From assembly GCA_004298045.1 (NCBI GenBank), contig SCRM01000019.1:1-64000 (forward strand): a DNA stretch of 64,000 nt, written 5' to 3'. The notes beneath the pieces were generated by a model. That model saw only the letters and a program-made list of their open reading frames with translations. It had not been told where the DNA came from and did no database searches. The stretch comes from Rhodanobacter sp. (GTDB taxonomy: Bacteria > Pseudomonadota > Gammaproteobacteria > Xanthomonadales > Rhodanobacteraceae). Below, piece after piece: positions 17,011 through 27,800 of the stretch. Position numbers and translations under genes: made by a program. Numbering within the stretch: position 1 is the first letter of the stretch; each line of letters opens with the position of its first letter.

Positions 17011-17646
17011 CGTGTCCGACGCACGCGACTTCGCAGTGCCGAACCGCGGCAGGTTCCACCCCAGCCGCAGCGAGATGTAGCGCAAGGCGAAACACAGGCC
17101 GATGGGGAGCCAGGTAGCCCAGAGAGCGGACCATCCCAGGCGTTCGCCAATGACCGCAAGGGCTGCGGCGAGGGCTGCGGCGGAGGCGTAGATCTCTTTT
17201 TGCAGCACCACGGAGACGCGCGCCAGCAGCATGTCGCGGGTCAGTCCGCCGCCGATCGCGGTGACCATGCCAAGCAGGATCGCGACTTCCGCGTTGGCGC
17301 CGTGCAGCAGTGCCTTGTGCGCGCCGTACACCGCAAACAGGCCGAGCCCCATCGCGTCGAACAGGCGCACCGGGTAGGTGAGGCGTTCGATCGGGCGGTA
17401 GGCGATGACGGTGGCCAGCGCCGCGACGACGGCAGTGGCAAGGTAGCGCCAGTCGGACAACCCGGCCGGCGGGATCGCGCCAATGCAAACATCGCGCGCG
17501 ATGCCGCCGCCACAGGCGGTGATGTAGGCCAGCGTGAGGATGCCGAAGAGATCGAGGCGGCAGCGCCGCGCGGCGGTGGCGCCACTGATCGCAAACGCAA
17601 AAGTGCCGGCGAGATCGACGAAATTGAACAACAGTTGCTCGTTCAT
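16993..17646 (-). CDS. TRIC (UPF0126) family membrane protein, YadS/YicG-like
   Basis: The 217-residue protein has two repeats of three hydrophobic helices, the UPF0126/TRIC layout. Each repeat has a glycine-rich kink motif: ITACGGGIARDVCIG in the first and VTAIGGGLTRDMLL in the second. Bacterial members are trimeric cation channels, and some E. coli members affect glycine uptake, so the substrate here is open. The start MNEQLLF lies at 17646. The last codons fall inside the terminator of the opposite gene, so the 3' ends of the two genes are packed tightly. Confidence 0.9.
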   Translation of the reverse strand: MNEQLLFNFVDLAGTFAFAISGATAARRCRLDLFGILTLAYITACGGGIARDVCIGAIPPAGLSDWRYLATAVVAALATVIAYRPIERLTYPVRLFDAMGLGLFAVYGAHKALLHGANAEVAILLGMVTAIGGGLTRDMLLARVSVVLQKEIYASAAALAAALAVIGERLGWSALWATWLPIGLCFALRYISLRLGWNLPRFGTAKSRASDTKKGRV

Positions 17647-17755
17647 GCACCCTGCCGGGGCAGGTATGCCGGCAGGGCGGCGATACCCGCCATTGAACCA
17701 GCTTTGCCGCTCGCCGACGATTACCGGACGCGAAGCATCCTGCGCTGCACGCGGT

Positions 17756-18085
17756 TCACTGGCCCAGCCGGCGCGAGATCGCGAAGAACACCAGGTTGCC
17801 CAGGCCGGTGGCGCCGGCCAGCACGGCGATCATGCCAGGGGTCACTTCCTGCCAGCCGAACCACTGGATCAGGCCGAAACCGACCGCCAGCGACAACAGC
17901 ACGATGCCCCAGCGCAGCGAGGAATGGCGGCGGCGCAGCTCCTCGTCGCGCAGCACCGAGTTGACCAGCTCGGCCGAACCACCCGCGTCCAGCATGCGCC
18001 GGCGCGTCACGGCATCGACGCTGACCTTGATGGCGTAGGTGATACAGACAAACAACGAGATCGGGATCAATATGCCAAAGTCCAT
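17756..18085 (-). CDS. small two-helix membrane protein, DUF6249-like
   Basis: The 109-residue protein has an N-terminal hydrophobic helix (FGILIPISLFVCITYAIKV), a basic cytoplasmic loop (VTRRRMLDAGGSAELVNSVL) and two further helices (WGIVLLSLAVGFGLIQWF; MIAVLAGATGLGNLVFFAI). This resembles DUF6249 proteins that often sit beside an ECF sigma factor, as here. The start is ATG 18085 with AGGAGGAACC upstream; the longer frame to 18130 lacks this site. It is divergent from the sigma factor gene with 119 bases between, so both may share a control region. No function is known. Confidence 0.78.
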   Translation of the reverse strand: MDFGILIPISLFVCITYAIKVSVDAVTRRRMLDAGGSAELVNSVLRDEELRRRHSSLRWGIVLLSLAVGFGLIQWFGWQEVTPGMIAVLAGATGLGNLVFFAISRRLGQ

Positions 18086-18204
18086 GGTTCCTCCTGGGCG
18101 GGAAAGGGCAATGCCGGGTTTCGGAACCATGGATACCGCTCGCCGGCCGATGGTTGCATTCGACCCGCTGCAACCGTTGCGCCGCTGCCTGTATCCCGTC
18201 TGCC

Positions 18205-18780
18205 ATGGATGACACGCATTCCTCCGACCGCGCCCTGGTCGCTGCCGTGCTGGCCAAGCGGCCGGGCGCGTTCGAACAGCTTGTGCGTTCGCACCAGGGA
18301 TTGTGCTGGCACATCATCCAGCGCATGGTGCGCAATCCGGAGGATACCCGCGAGCTGTGCCAGGACACCTTCCTGCGCGTGCACCAATGCCTGCACCAGT
18401 ACCGCGGCGAGAGCGCACTGAAGTCCTGGATCGGCCGCGTGGCCTACACCATCGCCCTGCGCCACCTGCAGCACAAGCGCATCCCGCTGGTCGAGGCGCA
18501 CGACGACGAGGGGGCGCCACTGGTGGAAAGCGTAGCCGACGACTTCGACCTGGAAACCGCTTGCGCCGATGCGGAAATCGCCGCGCACCTGCATGCGGCG
18601 ATCGACGCCCTGCCGCCGCTGCAGCGCACGCTGCTGACCCTGTACTACCTCGAGGAAAGCACCATCCCCGAGATCGCCGCCATCACCGGGCTGGCCGGCG
18701 GTACCATCAAGAGCCACTTGTTCCGGTCGCGCCTGCGCCTGCGCGAGACGCTGGAAACCCGGACAGGAGTTGCCGCATGA
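18205..18780 (+). CDS. RNA polymerase ECF-type sigma factor
   Basis: The 191-residue protein has sigma region 2 at about residues 15-85 (FEQLVRSHQGLCWHI, then ELCQDTFLRVHQCLHQY and SALKSWIGRVAYTIA) and region 4 at about 130-180 (LPPLQRTLLTLYYLEE, IPEIAAITGLAGGTIKSH). No region 1 or 3 is present, as in group 4 (ECF) factors. The start is ATG 18205. The next gene overlaps by four bases (ATGA) and encodes a membrane protein of anti-sigma type, so the pair probably reports an envelope signal. Confidence 0.9.
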   Translation: MDDTHSSDRALVAAVLAKRPGAFEQLVRSHQGLCWHIIQRMVRNPEDTRELCQDTFLRVHQCLHQYRGESALKSWIGRVAYTIALRHLQHKRIPLVEAHDDEGAPLVESVADDFDLETACADAEIAAHLHAAIDALPPLQRTLLTLYYLEESTIPEIAAITGLAGGTIKSHLFRSRLRLRETLETRTGVAA

Positions 18781-19244
18781 ACCACGATTTGCCTTCCTTC
18801 GACGACCCCGCGCGCGAGCACGAATGGCAGGCGCAGGAACGCGCGCTGCAGGCCGAACGCCTGGGCCTCGATGCCGGGGCCGACGATGCCCGCGTGCGCC
18901 GCTACCGCCTGCTGGTGCGCACGTTGCGCAAACCCATGCCGGATGCGCTGCCGGCGGATTTCGCGCAGCGGATGGCCGCGCAAGTCGCCGCCGTACCGGC
19001 CCGCCAGCAAGCCACCGAGATGCACATCGAGTCGACGCTGGCGAGCACGCTCGCCGCCGGGCTGCTGGTGGCCGGAGGCGTCGTGCTCGCGATCTACGGC
19101 AACACCTGGCAGCCGGCCTTCCGCGACCTACTGTCGGCATCCGGCACACCGGCGACGGGCTGGCTGCTCGCCCTGGGCGGCTGCCTCGGTGCGTCCTGGC
19201 TGCTCGGACTGTGGCAGCGGCACGCACGGGGCCGGGCTGCCTGA
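18777..19244 (+). CDS. putative membrane-bound anti-sigma factor
   Basis: The 155-residue product has a charged cytoplasmic part of about 85 residues followed by two hydrophobic helices (LASTLAAGLLVAGGVVLAIY, about 86-105; GWLLALGGCLGASWLLGLW, about 127-146). It has no clear zinc anti-sigma HxxxCxxC motif. The role is inferred from position, because it overlaps the ECF sigma gene (ATGA) and must be translated with it. It could instead be just a membrane partner of unknown role. Confidence 0.7.
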   Translation: MNHDLPSFDDPAREHEWQAQERALQAERLGLDAGADDARVRRYRLLVRTLRKPMPDALPADFAQRMAAQVAAVPARQQATEMHIESTLASTLAAGLLVAGGVVLAIYGNTWQPAFRDLLSASGTPATGWLLALGGCLGASWLLGLWQRHARGRAA

Positions 19245-19256
19245 GAGCCTTCGAGC

Positions 19257-20057
19257 CTACAGTTCGAGCACCGCGTCCAGGCCGCGGTGCAGGCCGGTCA
19301 GCGTGGAAACCTTGCGGATTGCCAGCAACGCACCATCCACATAGGGCTTCGCGCTGCTGCCGGCGTTGTGGCGGATGCTGAGGGTCTGATCCGGCAGGCC
19401 GAAGATCGTCTCGGCGCCAAGCACGAAGCCCGGCAGGCGCACCGCATGCACCTGGCTGCCGGCCAGGGTGCCGCCGCGCGCTGCCCGCAGGCCGCGGGTT
19501 TCCTCCAGCGGCACTTCCAGCTGCGGTTGACGCACCTTGCCCATGCGTGTGGCCAACTCGCGCACGGTGCCGCTGGGCGCGTCCGGCTTGCCGGCGTAGG
19601 CGTAATCGATGATCTCCCACTGCGGCAGGATCTTCGCCGCCATCTCGGAGAACTTGATCAGCAGCACCGCGGTGAGCGCGAAGTTGCCGCAGGCGAGCAC
19701 GCCAAGGCCGCGCTCGCGCGCCACGGCATCGATCTGCGCGTAGTCCGCGTCGGTGAGGCCCGAGGTGCCCACCACCACGTGGGCGCCATGCGCCAGTGCG
19801 GCGAGAATGTTCGCCCGCGCGCTGTCGGGGTGGGTGTATTCGACGAACACGTCGCAGGGCGCGGCCAGCGCCGCGGCCGCACTGGCGAACACCGGCGTGG
19901 TGATGACGGCGTCGCCCAGCGCCTCGCCCAGCGGCCGGCCGGCATGCCGGCGCGACACCGCGGCCACCAGGCGCAGATCCGCGCTGGCGGCGATGCCGCG
20001 CGCCAACTCCGAGCCGGCCCAGCCGGTGGCGCCGGCGAGACATACCTTCAATGCCAT
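19257..20057 (-). CDS. DapB-family reductase lacking the catalytic His pair
   Basis: The 266-residue protein follows the 4-hydroxy-tetrahydrodipicolinate reductase fold. It has the NAD(P) motif GATGWAG (residues 9-15), the VVVGTSG loop, GNFALTAVLLIKF, and the substrate loop GKPDAPSGT. In E. coli DapB the segment before that loop is EAHHRHKVDAPSGT, where the second His is catalytic. Here it is DYAYAGKPDAPSGT, so both histidines are missing while the Lys and DAPSGT remain. The protein may be a paralogue with a changed reaction, or a DapB that uses Tyr instead. No other dap gene is nearby. I leave the gene symbol open for this reason. Confidence 0.82.
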   Translation of the reverse strand: MALKVCLAGATGWAGSELARGIAASADLRLVAAVSRRHAGRPLGEALGDAVITTPVFASAAAALAAPCDVFVEYTHPDSARANILAALAHGAHVVVGTSGLTDADYAQIDAVARERGLGVLACGNFALTAVLLIKFSEMAAKILPQWEIIDYAYAGKPDAPSGTVRELATRMGKVRQPQLEVPLEETRGLRAARGGTLAGSQVHAVRLPGFVLGAETIFGLPDQTLSIRHNAGSSAKPYVDGALLAIRKVSTLTGLHRGLDAVLEL

Positions 20058-20106
20058 GACAGCCTCGCTTGCAGGGCGCGTGCCGTGCCGATGCGCGGCG
20101 CGGCAA

Positions 20107-21909
<1,803 letters not shown>

Positions 21910-21952
21910 GGGGAATCCTTCGATTGCGTGCGGGGAGATGGCGCGGGCGCAG

Positions 21953-21989
21953 CCCCTCATCCCAACCCTCTCCCCGGCAGGGAGAGGGA
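21953..21989. repeat. third copy of the CCCTCATCCC palindromic repeat, intergenic
   Basis: This copy reads CCCCTCATCCCAACCCTCTC at its start and ends in GGGAGAGGG. It matches the two copies inside the E3 linker and lies between the E2 stop and the E3 start. It may fold in the E2-E3 mRNA. Confidence 0.75.
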
Positions 21990-22004
21990 GTCAAAAGCGC
22001 GGTG

Positions 22005-23684
22005 TCAGAGCAGCAGGCGGCGGATGTCGCCGAGCTGCTTGGCGACGAACACCGCAAAGCGCGCGGCGAGTGCGCCGTCGATCACGCGATGGTCGTAGCT
22101 GAGCGACAGCGGCAGCAACATGCGCGGCGCGAACTCCTTGCCGTTCCACACCGGTTGCACGCGCGAGCGCGAGACGCCGAGGATCGCCACTTCCGGCGCA
22201 TTGATGATCGGCGTGAACTTGGTGCCGCCGATGCCGCCGAGCGAGGAGATCGAGAAGCAGCCGCCGGACATGTCGGCCGGGCCGAGTTTCTTTTCGCGCG
22301 CCTTGACCGAGATTTCCGCCAGCTCGCGCGCGAGATCCAGCAGGCCCTTTTGATCCACGTTGCGGATCACCGGCACCACCAGGCCATCGGGCGTATCCAC
22401 CGCGATGCCGATGTGGAAGTACTTCTTGAGGACCAGCTTCTCGCCGGTTTCATCCAGCGAGGCGTTGAACCTGGGGTATTCCTTGAGCGCCGCGACCACG
22501 GCCTTCATCTGGAACACCAGCGGCGTGATGCGCAGATCCTTGTGCTCGGCACCGAGCTGCTTGCGGAATGCCTCCAGCTCGGTGATGTCGGCATCCTCGT
22601 GCTGGGTGACGTGCGGAATCATCGCCCAGTTGCGCGCGAGGTTGGCGCCGGAAATCTTCTGGATGCGCGAGAGCGGGTGTTCCTCGACCGGGCCGAACTT
22701 GGCGAAGTCGACCTTGGGCCACGGCAAGAGGCTCAGCCCACCGACGCCGGCCACCGCACCGCCGACCGGGCGCGCGCCGGAAGCGAGCGCATGCTTGACG
22801 TAGTGCTGCACGTCCTCGCGCACGATGCGGCCGCCGCGGCCGCTGCCCTTGACCTGCGCCACGTCGACCCCAAGCTCGCGCGCAAACGCGCGCACCGCCG
22901 GGCTCGCATACGGCGTATCGCCGGGCATGACGAGGTGCGCATCGAACGGCGGTCGCACGTGCGGGCCGGCGTCGCCTTCGGGCGAATGGCCCGGCTCGGC
23001 ATGGCGCGGCGCGGGCGCTTCGGTCGCCACCGGTGCGGCGGCGTGCGCCGGTGCCGGCGTGGGTGCTGTCACCGGCGCGGCGCCTTCGGCTTCCACCAGT
23101 GCAATCACGTCGCCCTCGGAAACCTCGTCGCCCACCTTGAGTTTCATTTCTTTGATGACGCCGGCGAACGGCGCCGGCACTTCCATCGTGGCCTTGTCCG
23201 ACTCCAGCGTGACCAGACTTTGGTCCTTGGCGATGCGATCACCCGCCTTGACCATCACCTCGATCACCGGCACGCCGCCGTGGCCGCCGATGTCCGGCAC
23301 GCGCGCTTCGCGCAGGCCGCCGGAAACCGCCGGGGCGGATGCCGTCGGTGGCGCCGCAGCCGCAACCGATGCCGCCGGAGCGGGGGCCGGGGCTCGTGCG
23401 GGTGCAGGAGCCGCCACTGGCGCCGCCGCTTTCGCCGGCGCCGCCGCAGCCTCGATCAACGCGATCACCGAGCCCTCGGAGACCTCGTCGCCGACCTTCA
23501 ACTTGACCTCTTTCACCACGCCGGCAAACGGCGCGGGCACTTCCATCGTCGCCTTGTCCGACTCCAGCGTGACCAGACTTTGGTCCTTGGCGACGGTATC
23601 ACCCGGTTTGATCATCACCTCAATCACCGGCACGTTGTCGTGGCCGCCAATGTCGGGTACGCGGGCTTCTTGAGTGGCGGCCAT
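22005..23684 (-). CDS. aceF: pyruvate dehydrogenase complex dihydrolipoyl acetyltransferase (E2)
   Basis: E2 moves the acetyl group from lipoyl to CoA and forms the core of the pyruvate dehydrogenase complex. The 559-residue protein has two lipoyl domains (residues about 5-78 and 125-198, lipoyl-Lys44 and Lys164) joined by Ala-Pro linkers, the E1/E3-binding domain (about 258-295, SPAVRAFARELGVD) and the acyltransferase domain ending in SLSYDHRVIDG, which holds the catalytic His. PVEEHPLSRIQKISG marks a PDH-type E2. The start is ATG 23684 with AGGAGACACC upstream. It is followed after 95 bases by E3. The E1 gene (aceE) is not upstream, where a rightward ABC gene lies. Confidence 0.93.
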   Translation of the reverse strand: MAATQEARVPDIGGHDNVPVIEVMIKPGDTVAKDQSLVTLESDKATMEVPAPFAGVVKEVKLKVGDEVSEGSVIALIEAAAAPAKAAAPVAAPAPARAPAPAPAASVAAAAPPTASAPAVSGGLREARVPDIGGHGGVPVIEVMVKAGDRIAKDQSLVTLESDKATMEVPAPFAGVIKEMKLKVGDEVSEGDVIALVEAEGAAPVTAPTPAPAHAAAPVATEAPAPRHAEPGHSPEGDAGPHVRPPFDAHLVMPGDTPYASPAVRAFARELGVDVAQVKGSGRGGRIVREDVQHYVKHALASGARPVGGAVAGVGGLSLLPWPKVDFAKFGPVEEHPLSRIQKISGANLARNWAMIPHVTQHEDADITELEAFRKQLGAEHKDLRITPLVFQMKAVVAALKEYPRFNASLDETGEKLVLKKYFHIGIAVDTPDGLVVPVIRNVDQKGLLDLARELAEISVKAREKKLGPADMSGGCFSISSLGGIGGTKFTPIINAPEVAILGVSRSRVQPVWNGKEFAPRMLLPLSLSYDHRVIDGALAARFAVFVAKQLGDIRRLLL

Positions 23685-23920
23685 GGTGTCTCCTGGAGTG
23701 TCGGGGGCCGGGCGCGCGGGGTGACGCGCCCACAAGGCTTTCATCATAACGAACCGATCCGCATCGCGGGGGCTCCACGCGCGGCGCAAACGCCATTCGC
23801 TGGCGCATGTTGCCGCGGGAAATCTTGCGCAGGCATGACCTTGGGCCGGTGCGCATGCGCCATCTCATACCTTAGTCTGCCTTGCGCGGATGCCGCATCG
23901 CGCGGCGCAAAGGACGATCC

Positions 23921-24805
23921 ATGCTGAGCCTGAGCAAGCTTTCCAAGACCTATGCCAACGGCGTGCGCGCATTGCGCGACGTATCGCTGGAGATCCCGAA
24001 CGGCATGTTCGGCCTGCTGGGCCCGAACGGCGCCGGCAAGTCCTCGCTGATGCGCACCATCGCCACCCTGCAGGATCCCGACACCGGCACGATCACGCTC
24101 GACGGCATGGATTTGCTCGCCGACAAGCGGGCCACGCGCCGCCTGCTCGGCTACCTGCCGCAGGAGTTCGGCGTGTATCCCAAGGTTTCGGCCGAAGCGA
24201 TGCTCGACCACTTTGCGGTGCTGAAGGGCGTCACTGCCAAAGGCGAGCGCCGCGACCTCGTCGAAGCCCTGCTGCGCCAGGTGAACCTGTGGGATGTGCG
24301 CAAGCGCAGGCTCGGTGGCTTTTCGGGCGGCATGCGCCAGCGCTTCGGCATTGCCCAGGCGCTGATCGGCGCGCCGAAGCTGGTGATCGTGGACGAGCCC
24401 ACCGCCGGGCTCGACCCGGAAGAACGCAACCGGTTCCTGAACCTCCTGGCGGAAATCGGCGAGCGCGTGGTGGTGATCCTTTCGACCCACATCGTGGCCG
24501 ACGTCACCGACCTGTGCCAGCGCATGGCGATCCTCGGGCAAGGCCAGGTGCTGCTTGCCGGCGAGCCGCACGAAGCGATCCGCGCGCTGGATGGACGCGT
24601 CTGGCGGCGCGTGATCGACAAGGCCGAGCTGGACACCTACCGCGCGCGCATGAACATCCTTTCCACCCGCCTCGCCGCTGGCCGCACCCTGCTGCACGTG
24701 TTGGCCGACGAGCGGCCCGACGAAAGTTTCGAGGCCATCGCGCCGGATCTGGAAGACGTGTATTTCGGCCGCCTGCGCGCGCAAGCCACGTTGCGCGCCG
24801 CCTGA
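23921..24805 (+). CDS. ABC transporter ATP-binding protein, partner of permease-aminopeptidase
   Basis: The 294-residue ATPase has Walker A GPNGAGKSS near residue 35, the signature FSGGMRQRFG, Walker B LVIVDEPTAGLD and the STHIVAD His-loop. It is of the ABC-2 exporter type with a C-terminal extension of about 80 residues. The start is ATG 23921 behind AAAGGACG. It is followed after 27 bases by a very long gene whose first half is an ABC-2 permease, so the two should form one membrane complex. Confidence 0.93.
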   Translation: MLSLSKLSKTYANGVRALRDVSLEIPNGMFGLLGPNGAGKSSLMRTIATLQDPDTGTITLDGMDLLADKRATRRLLGYLPQEFGVYPKVSAEAMLDHFAVLKGVTAKGERRDLVEALLRQVNLWDVRKRRLGGFSGGMRQRFGIAQALIGAPKLVIVDEPTAGLDPEERNRFLNLLAEIGERVVVILSTHIVADVTDLCQRMAILGQGQVLLAGEPHEAIRALDGRVWRRVIDKAELDTYRARMNILSTRLAAGRTLLHVLADERPDESFEAIAPDLEDVYFGRLRAQATLRAA

Positions 24806-24832
24806 AGCCACGCCACCCATCGGGACAGGATC

Positions 24833-27800
24833 ATGCTTTTCGAAATCCTTCGCTTCGAGTGGCGCCAGCAACTGAAGGCGCCACTGTTCTGGGTCATCCT
24901 TGCCGCGGCGCTGGGCATCGCCTTCACCCTGACCGCGACCGACGCGGTGAGCGCCGCCGGTGCCAGCGGCAACGTGCTGCGCAACGCACCGCTGGTGATC
25001 GCGCGCCTGCTGAGCATGATGACGGTGTTCAGCATCTTGTTGGTGGTGACCTTCGTGGCGGCCGCCGCCACGCGCGATTTCGAGCAGCGCACGGCGGAGC
25101 TGCTATTCGCCACCCCGATCAGCCGCGGCGCCTACGTGGGCGGGCGCTTTCTCGCCGGCTACTTGGTGCTGGTGGCGATCCTCGCCGCTTGCGCGCTGGC
25201 GATCGCGCTCGGCGGCGCGATGCCGTGGCTGGACGCCAGCCGCTTCGGCCCGGCCGACTGGCGCGGCTACGCCTGGGGCTTCGGCGTGCTGGTGCTGCCC
25301 AACCTGCTGTTCATTGCGGCCCTGCTGTTTCTGCTGGCCACCGCCACCCGCTCGCTCTTGGCCAGCTACGTCGGCGTCATCGCCTGGTTCGTGCTGCAAG
25401 GGGTCACCGGGTACCTGAGCCGCAACCTCGACAACCACTACCTTGCCGCCGTGCTCGACCCATTCGGCGGACGCACGCTGGCGCTCGTTACCCGCTACTG
25501 GACGCCGGACCAGACCAACCACCTGCTGCCGGCGCTGGATGGCGTGCTGCTGTTCAACCGCCTGCTGTGGCTGGGCATCGCGGTACTGCTCCTGATCGCC
25601 ACTTTCGTGGTGTTCCGCCCGAACCGCGAAGGCCTGCAGCTGCCGCGCCGCAAACCGCGTGCGGAGCCGCCGATGCTGCGCCCGCAGGCCGGCACCGCGG
25701 TTCTCGCCCTGCCCCACGTGACGCTGGCCCATGGCTGGCGTACGCACCTCGTGCAACTGCGCGCGCAGTTCGCGTTCGACACCCGGGGCGTGCTGCGCGG
25801 CGCCGCGTTCCTGGTGCTGCTGGTGCTGGCGCTGACCGTGATGGTGGTGTCGCTGGTGTCCTCCGGACTGGTCTATGGCACCCCGACCTGGCCGGTCACC
25901 CACCAGGTGCTCACCGCCATCAACAACAGCTTCAGCCTGCCGCTGATGATCGTGGTGATCTTCTACGCCGGCGAGCTGGTGTGGCGCGAGCGCACGCACG
26001 GCTCGGCCGAGGTCAGCGACGCCTTCCCCACCCCGGACTGGGTGGCGATGGCCGCGAAGTTCGGCGCGCTCCTGGCAGTAATCGCCAGCATGCTGCTGGT
26101 GGGCGCGGTGGTCGGCATCGGTTGGCAACTTGGCCATGGCTACTACCGCATCGAGCCCTGGCTGTACCTGCGCATGCTGGCGCTGGACGCGATCCCGTTC
26201 GTGCTGATCGCGGCGCTGGCGCTGTGCCTGCAGGTGGTGTGCAACCACAAGTTCCTCGGTTATTTCCTCAGCATCGCGTGGCTGGTCAGCACGCTGGCTT
26301 TCAGCCTGCTGCACTGGGACGACAACCTGTACAACTACGCCGGCGCGCCCAACGTGCCGTATTCGGACATGAATGGCTTCGGCCATTTCTACGTCGGCGC
26401 GTTGTGGTTCAACGCGTACTGGGGCTGCCTCGCACTGGCGCTCCTGGTACTGGCCTCGGTGCTGTGGGTGCGCGGCACCGGCAGCGACTGGCGCGGTCGG
26501 CTGCGCGAGGCGCGCGCGCGCCTGCGCCCGGAGCCGACTGCCGTGCTGGTGCTGAGCCTGCTCGGTTTTGCCGGGCTAGGCGGGTTCGTCTACTACAACA
26601 CCCACGTGCTCAACCGCTACATCAGCCACGATGAAACCCTGCGCGAGCACGCCGACTACGAAAAGCTCTACGCGAAGTACGCCAAGCTGCCGCAGCCGCG
26701 CATCACGGCGATCAAGGCGGACGTGGATATTTACCCCGATCAGCGCAGGCTCGCGATCCGCGCGCATTACACGCTGGTCAACAAGCTCAAGGTGCCGGTC
26801 ACCGAATTGTTCGTGAACTACACCGAGGGCTTCTACCCCAAGGCGCTGGGCTTTGCGCCGCACGCCACCGTGCGTTTCGACCGCCGCCTCGGCGTGGCCA
26901 TCTACAAGCTGGATACCCCGCTCGCACCCGGCGCCTCGCTGCCGTTCGACTTCACGCTCGACTACGCGCCCAAGGGCTTCACCAATGAGTCGGGCGAAAC
27001 TTTCATCGTGCACAACGGCACGTTCTTCAACAACATGGTGCTGCCGCAATTCGGCTACCAGCCCAAGTTTCAGATCAGCGACCGCAACGACCGCAAGAAG
27101 TACGGCCTGAACCCCGATGTGCCGCGCATGCCGCCGCTTTCCGACCAAGCCGCGCGCGCCAGAAACTATCTTTCCAACGACGCCGACTGGATCAGCTTCG
27201 ACACCACCGTTTCCACCGCCGCCGACCAGATCGCACTGGCGCCGGGCACGCTGGTGAAGAAGTGGGCGCAGGGCGACCGCCGCTATTTCCACTACGTGAT
27301 GCGCGAGCCGATGCTGAACTTCTTCGCCTATCTTTCCGCGCGCTACGCGGTGAAAAGCGAGGACGCGGACGGGGTGAAAATCTCGGTGTATTACGACCCC
27401 GCGCACGCGTTCAACGTGGATCGCATGCTGGAAAGCGCGAAGGATTCGCTGGCGTGGTACGACCGCCATTACACGCCGTACCAATTCAAGCAGCTGCGCA
27501 TCCTGGAGTTTCCCGGCTACATGGCGTTTGCGCAGAGCTTCGCCAACACCATCCCGTTCTCCGAGTCGATCGGTTTCATAGCCGACCTGCGCGACCAGCG
27601 CCGCATCGACTACGTGTACGACGTGACCGCGCACGAAGTGGCCCACCAGTGGTGGGCGCACCGCGTGATCGGCGCCGACATGCAGGGCTCCACCATGCTC
27701 AGCGAGTCGCTGGCGCAATACAGCTCGCTGATGGTGATGCAGCACAAGTACGGCGCCGACCAGATGCGCAAGTTCCTGAAGTACGAGCTGGATCTGTACC

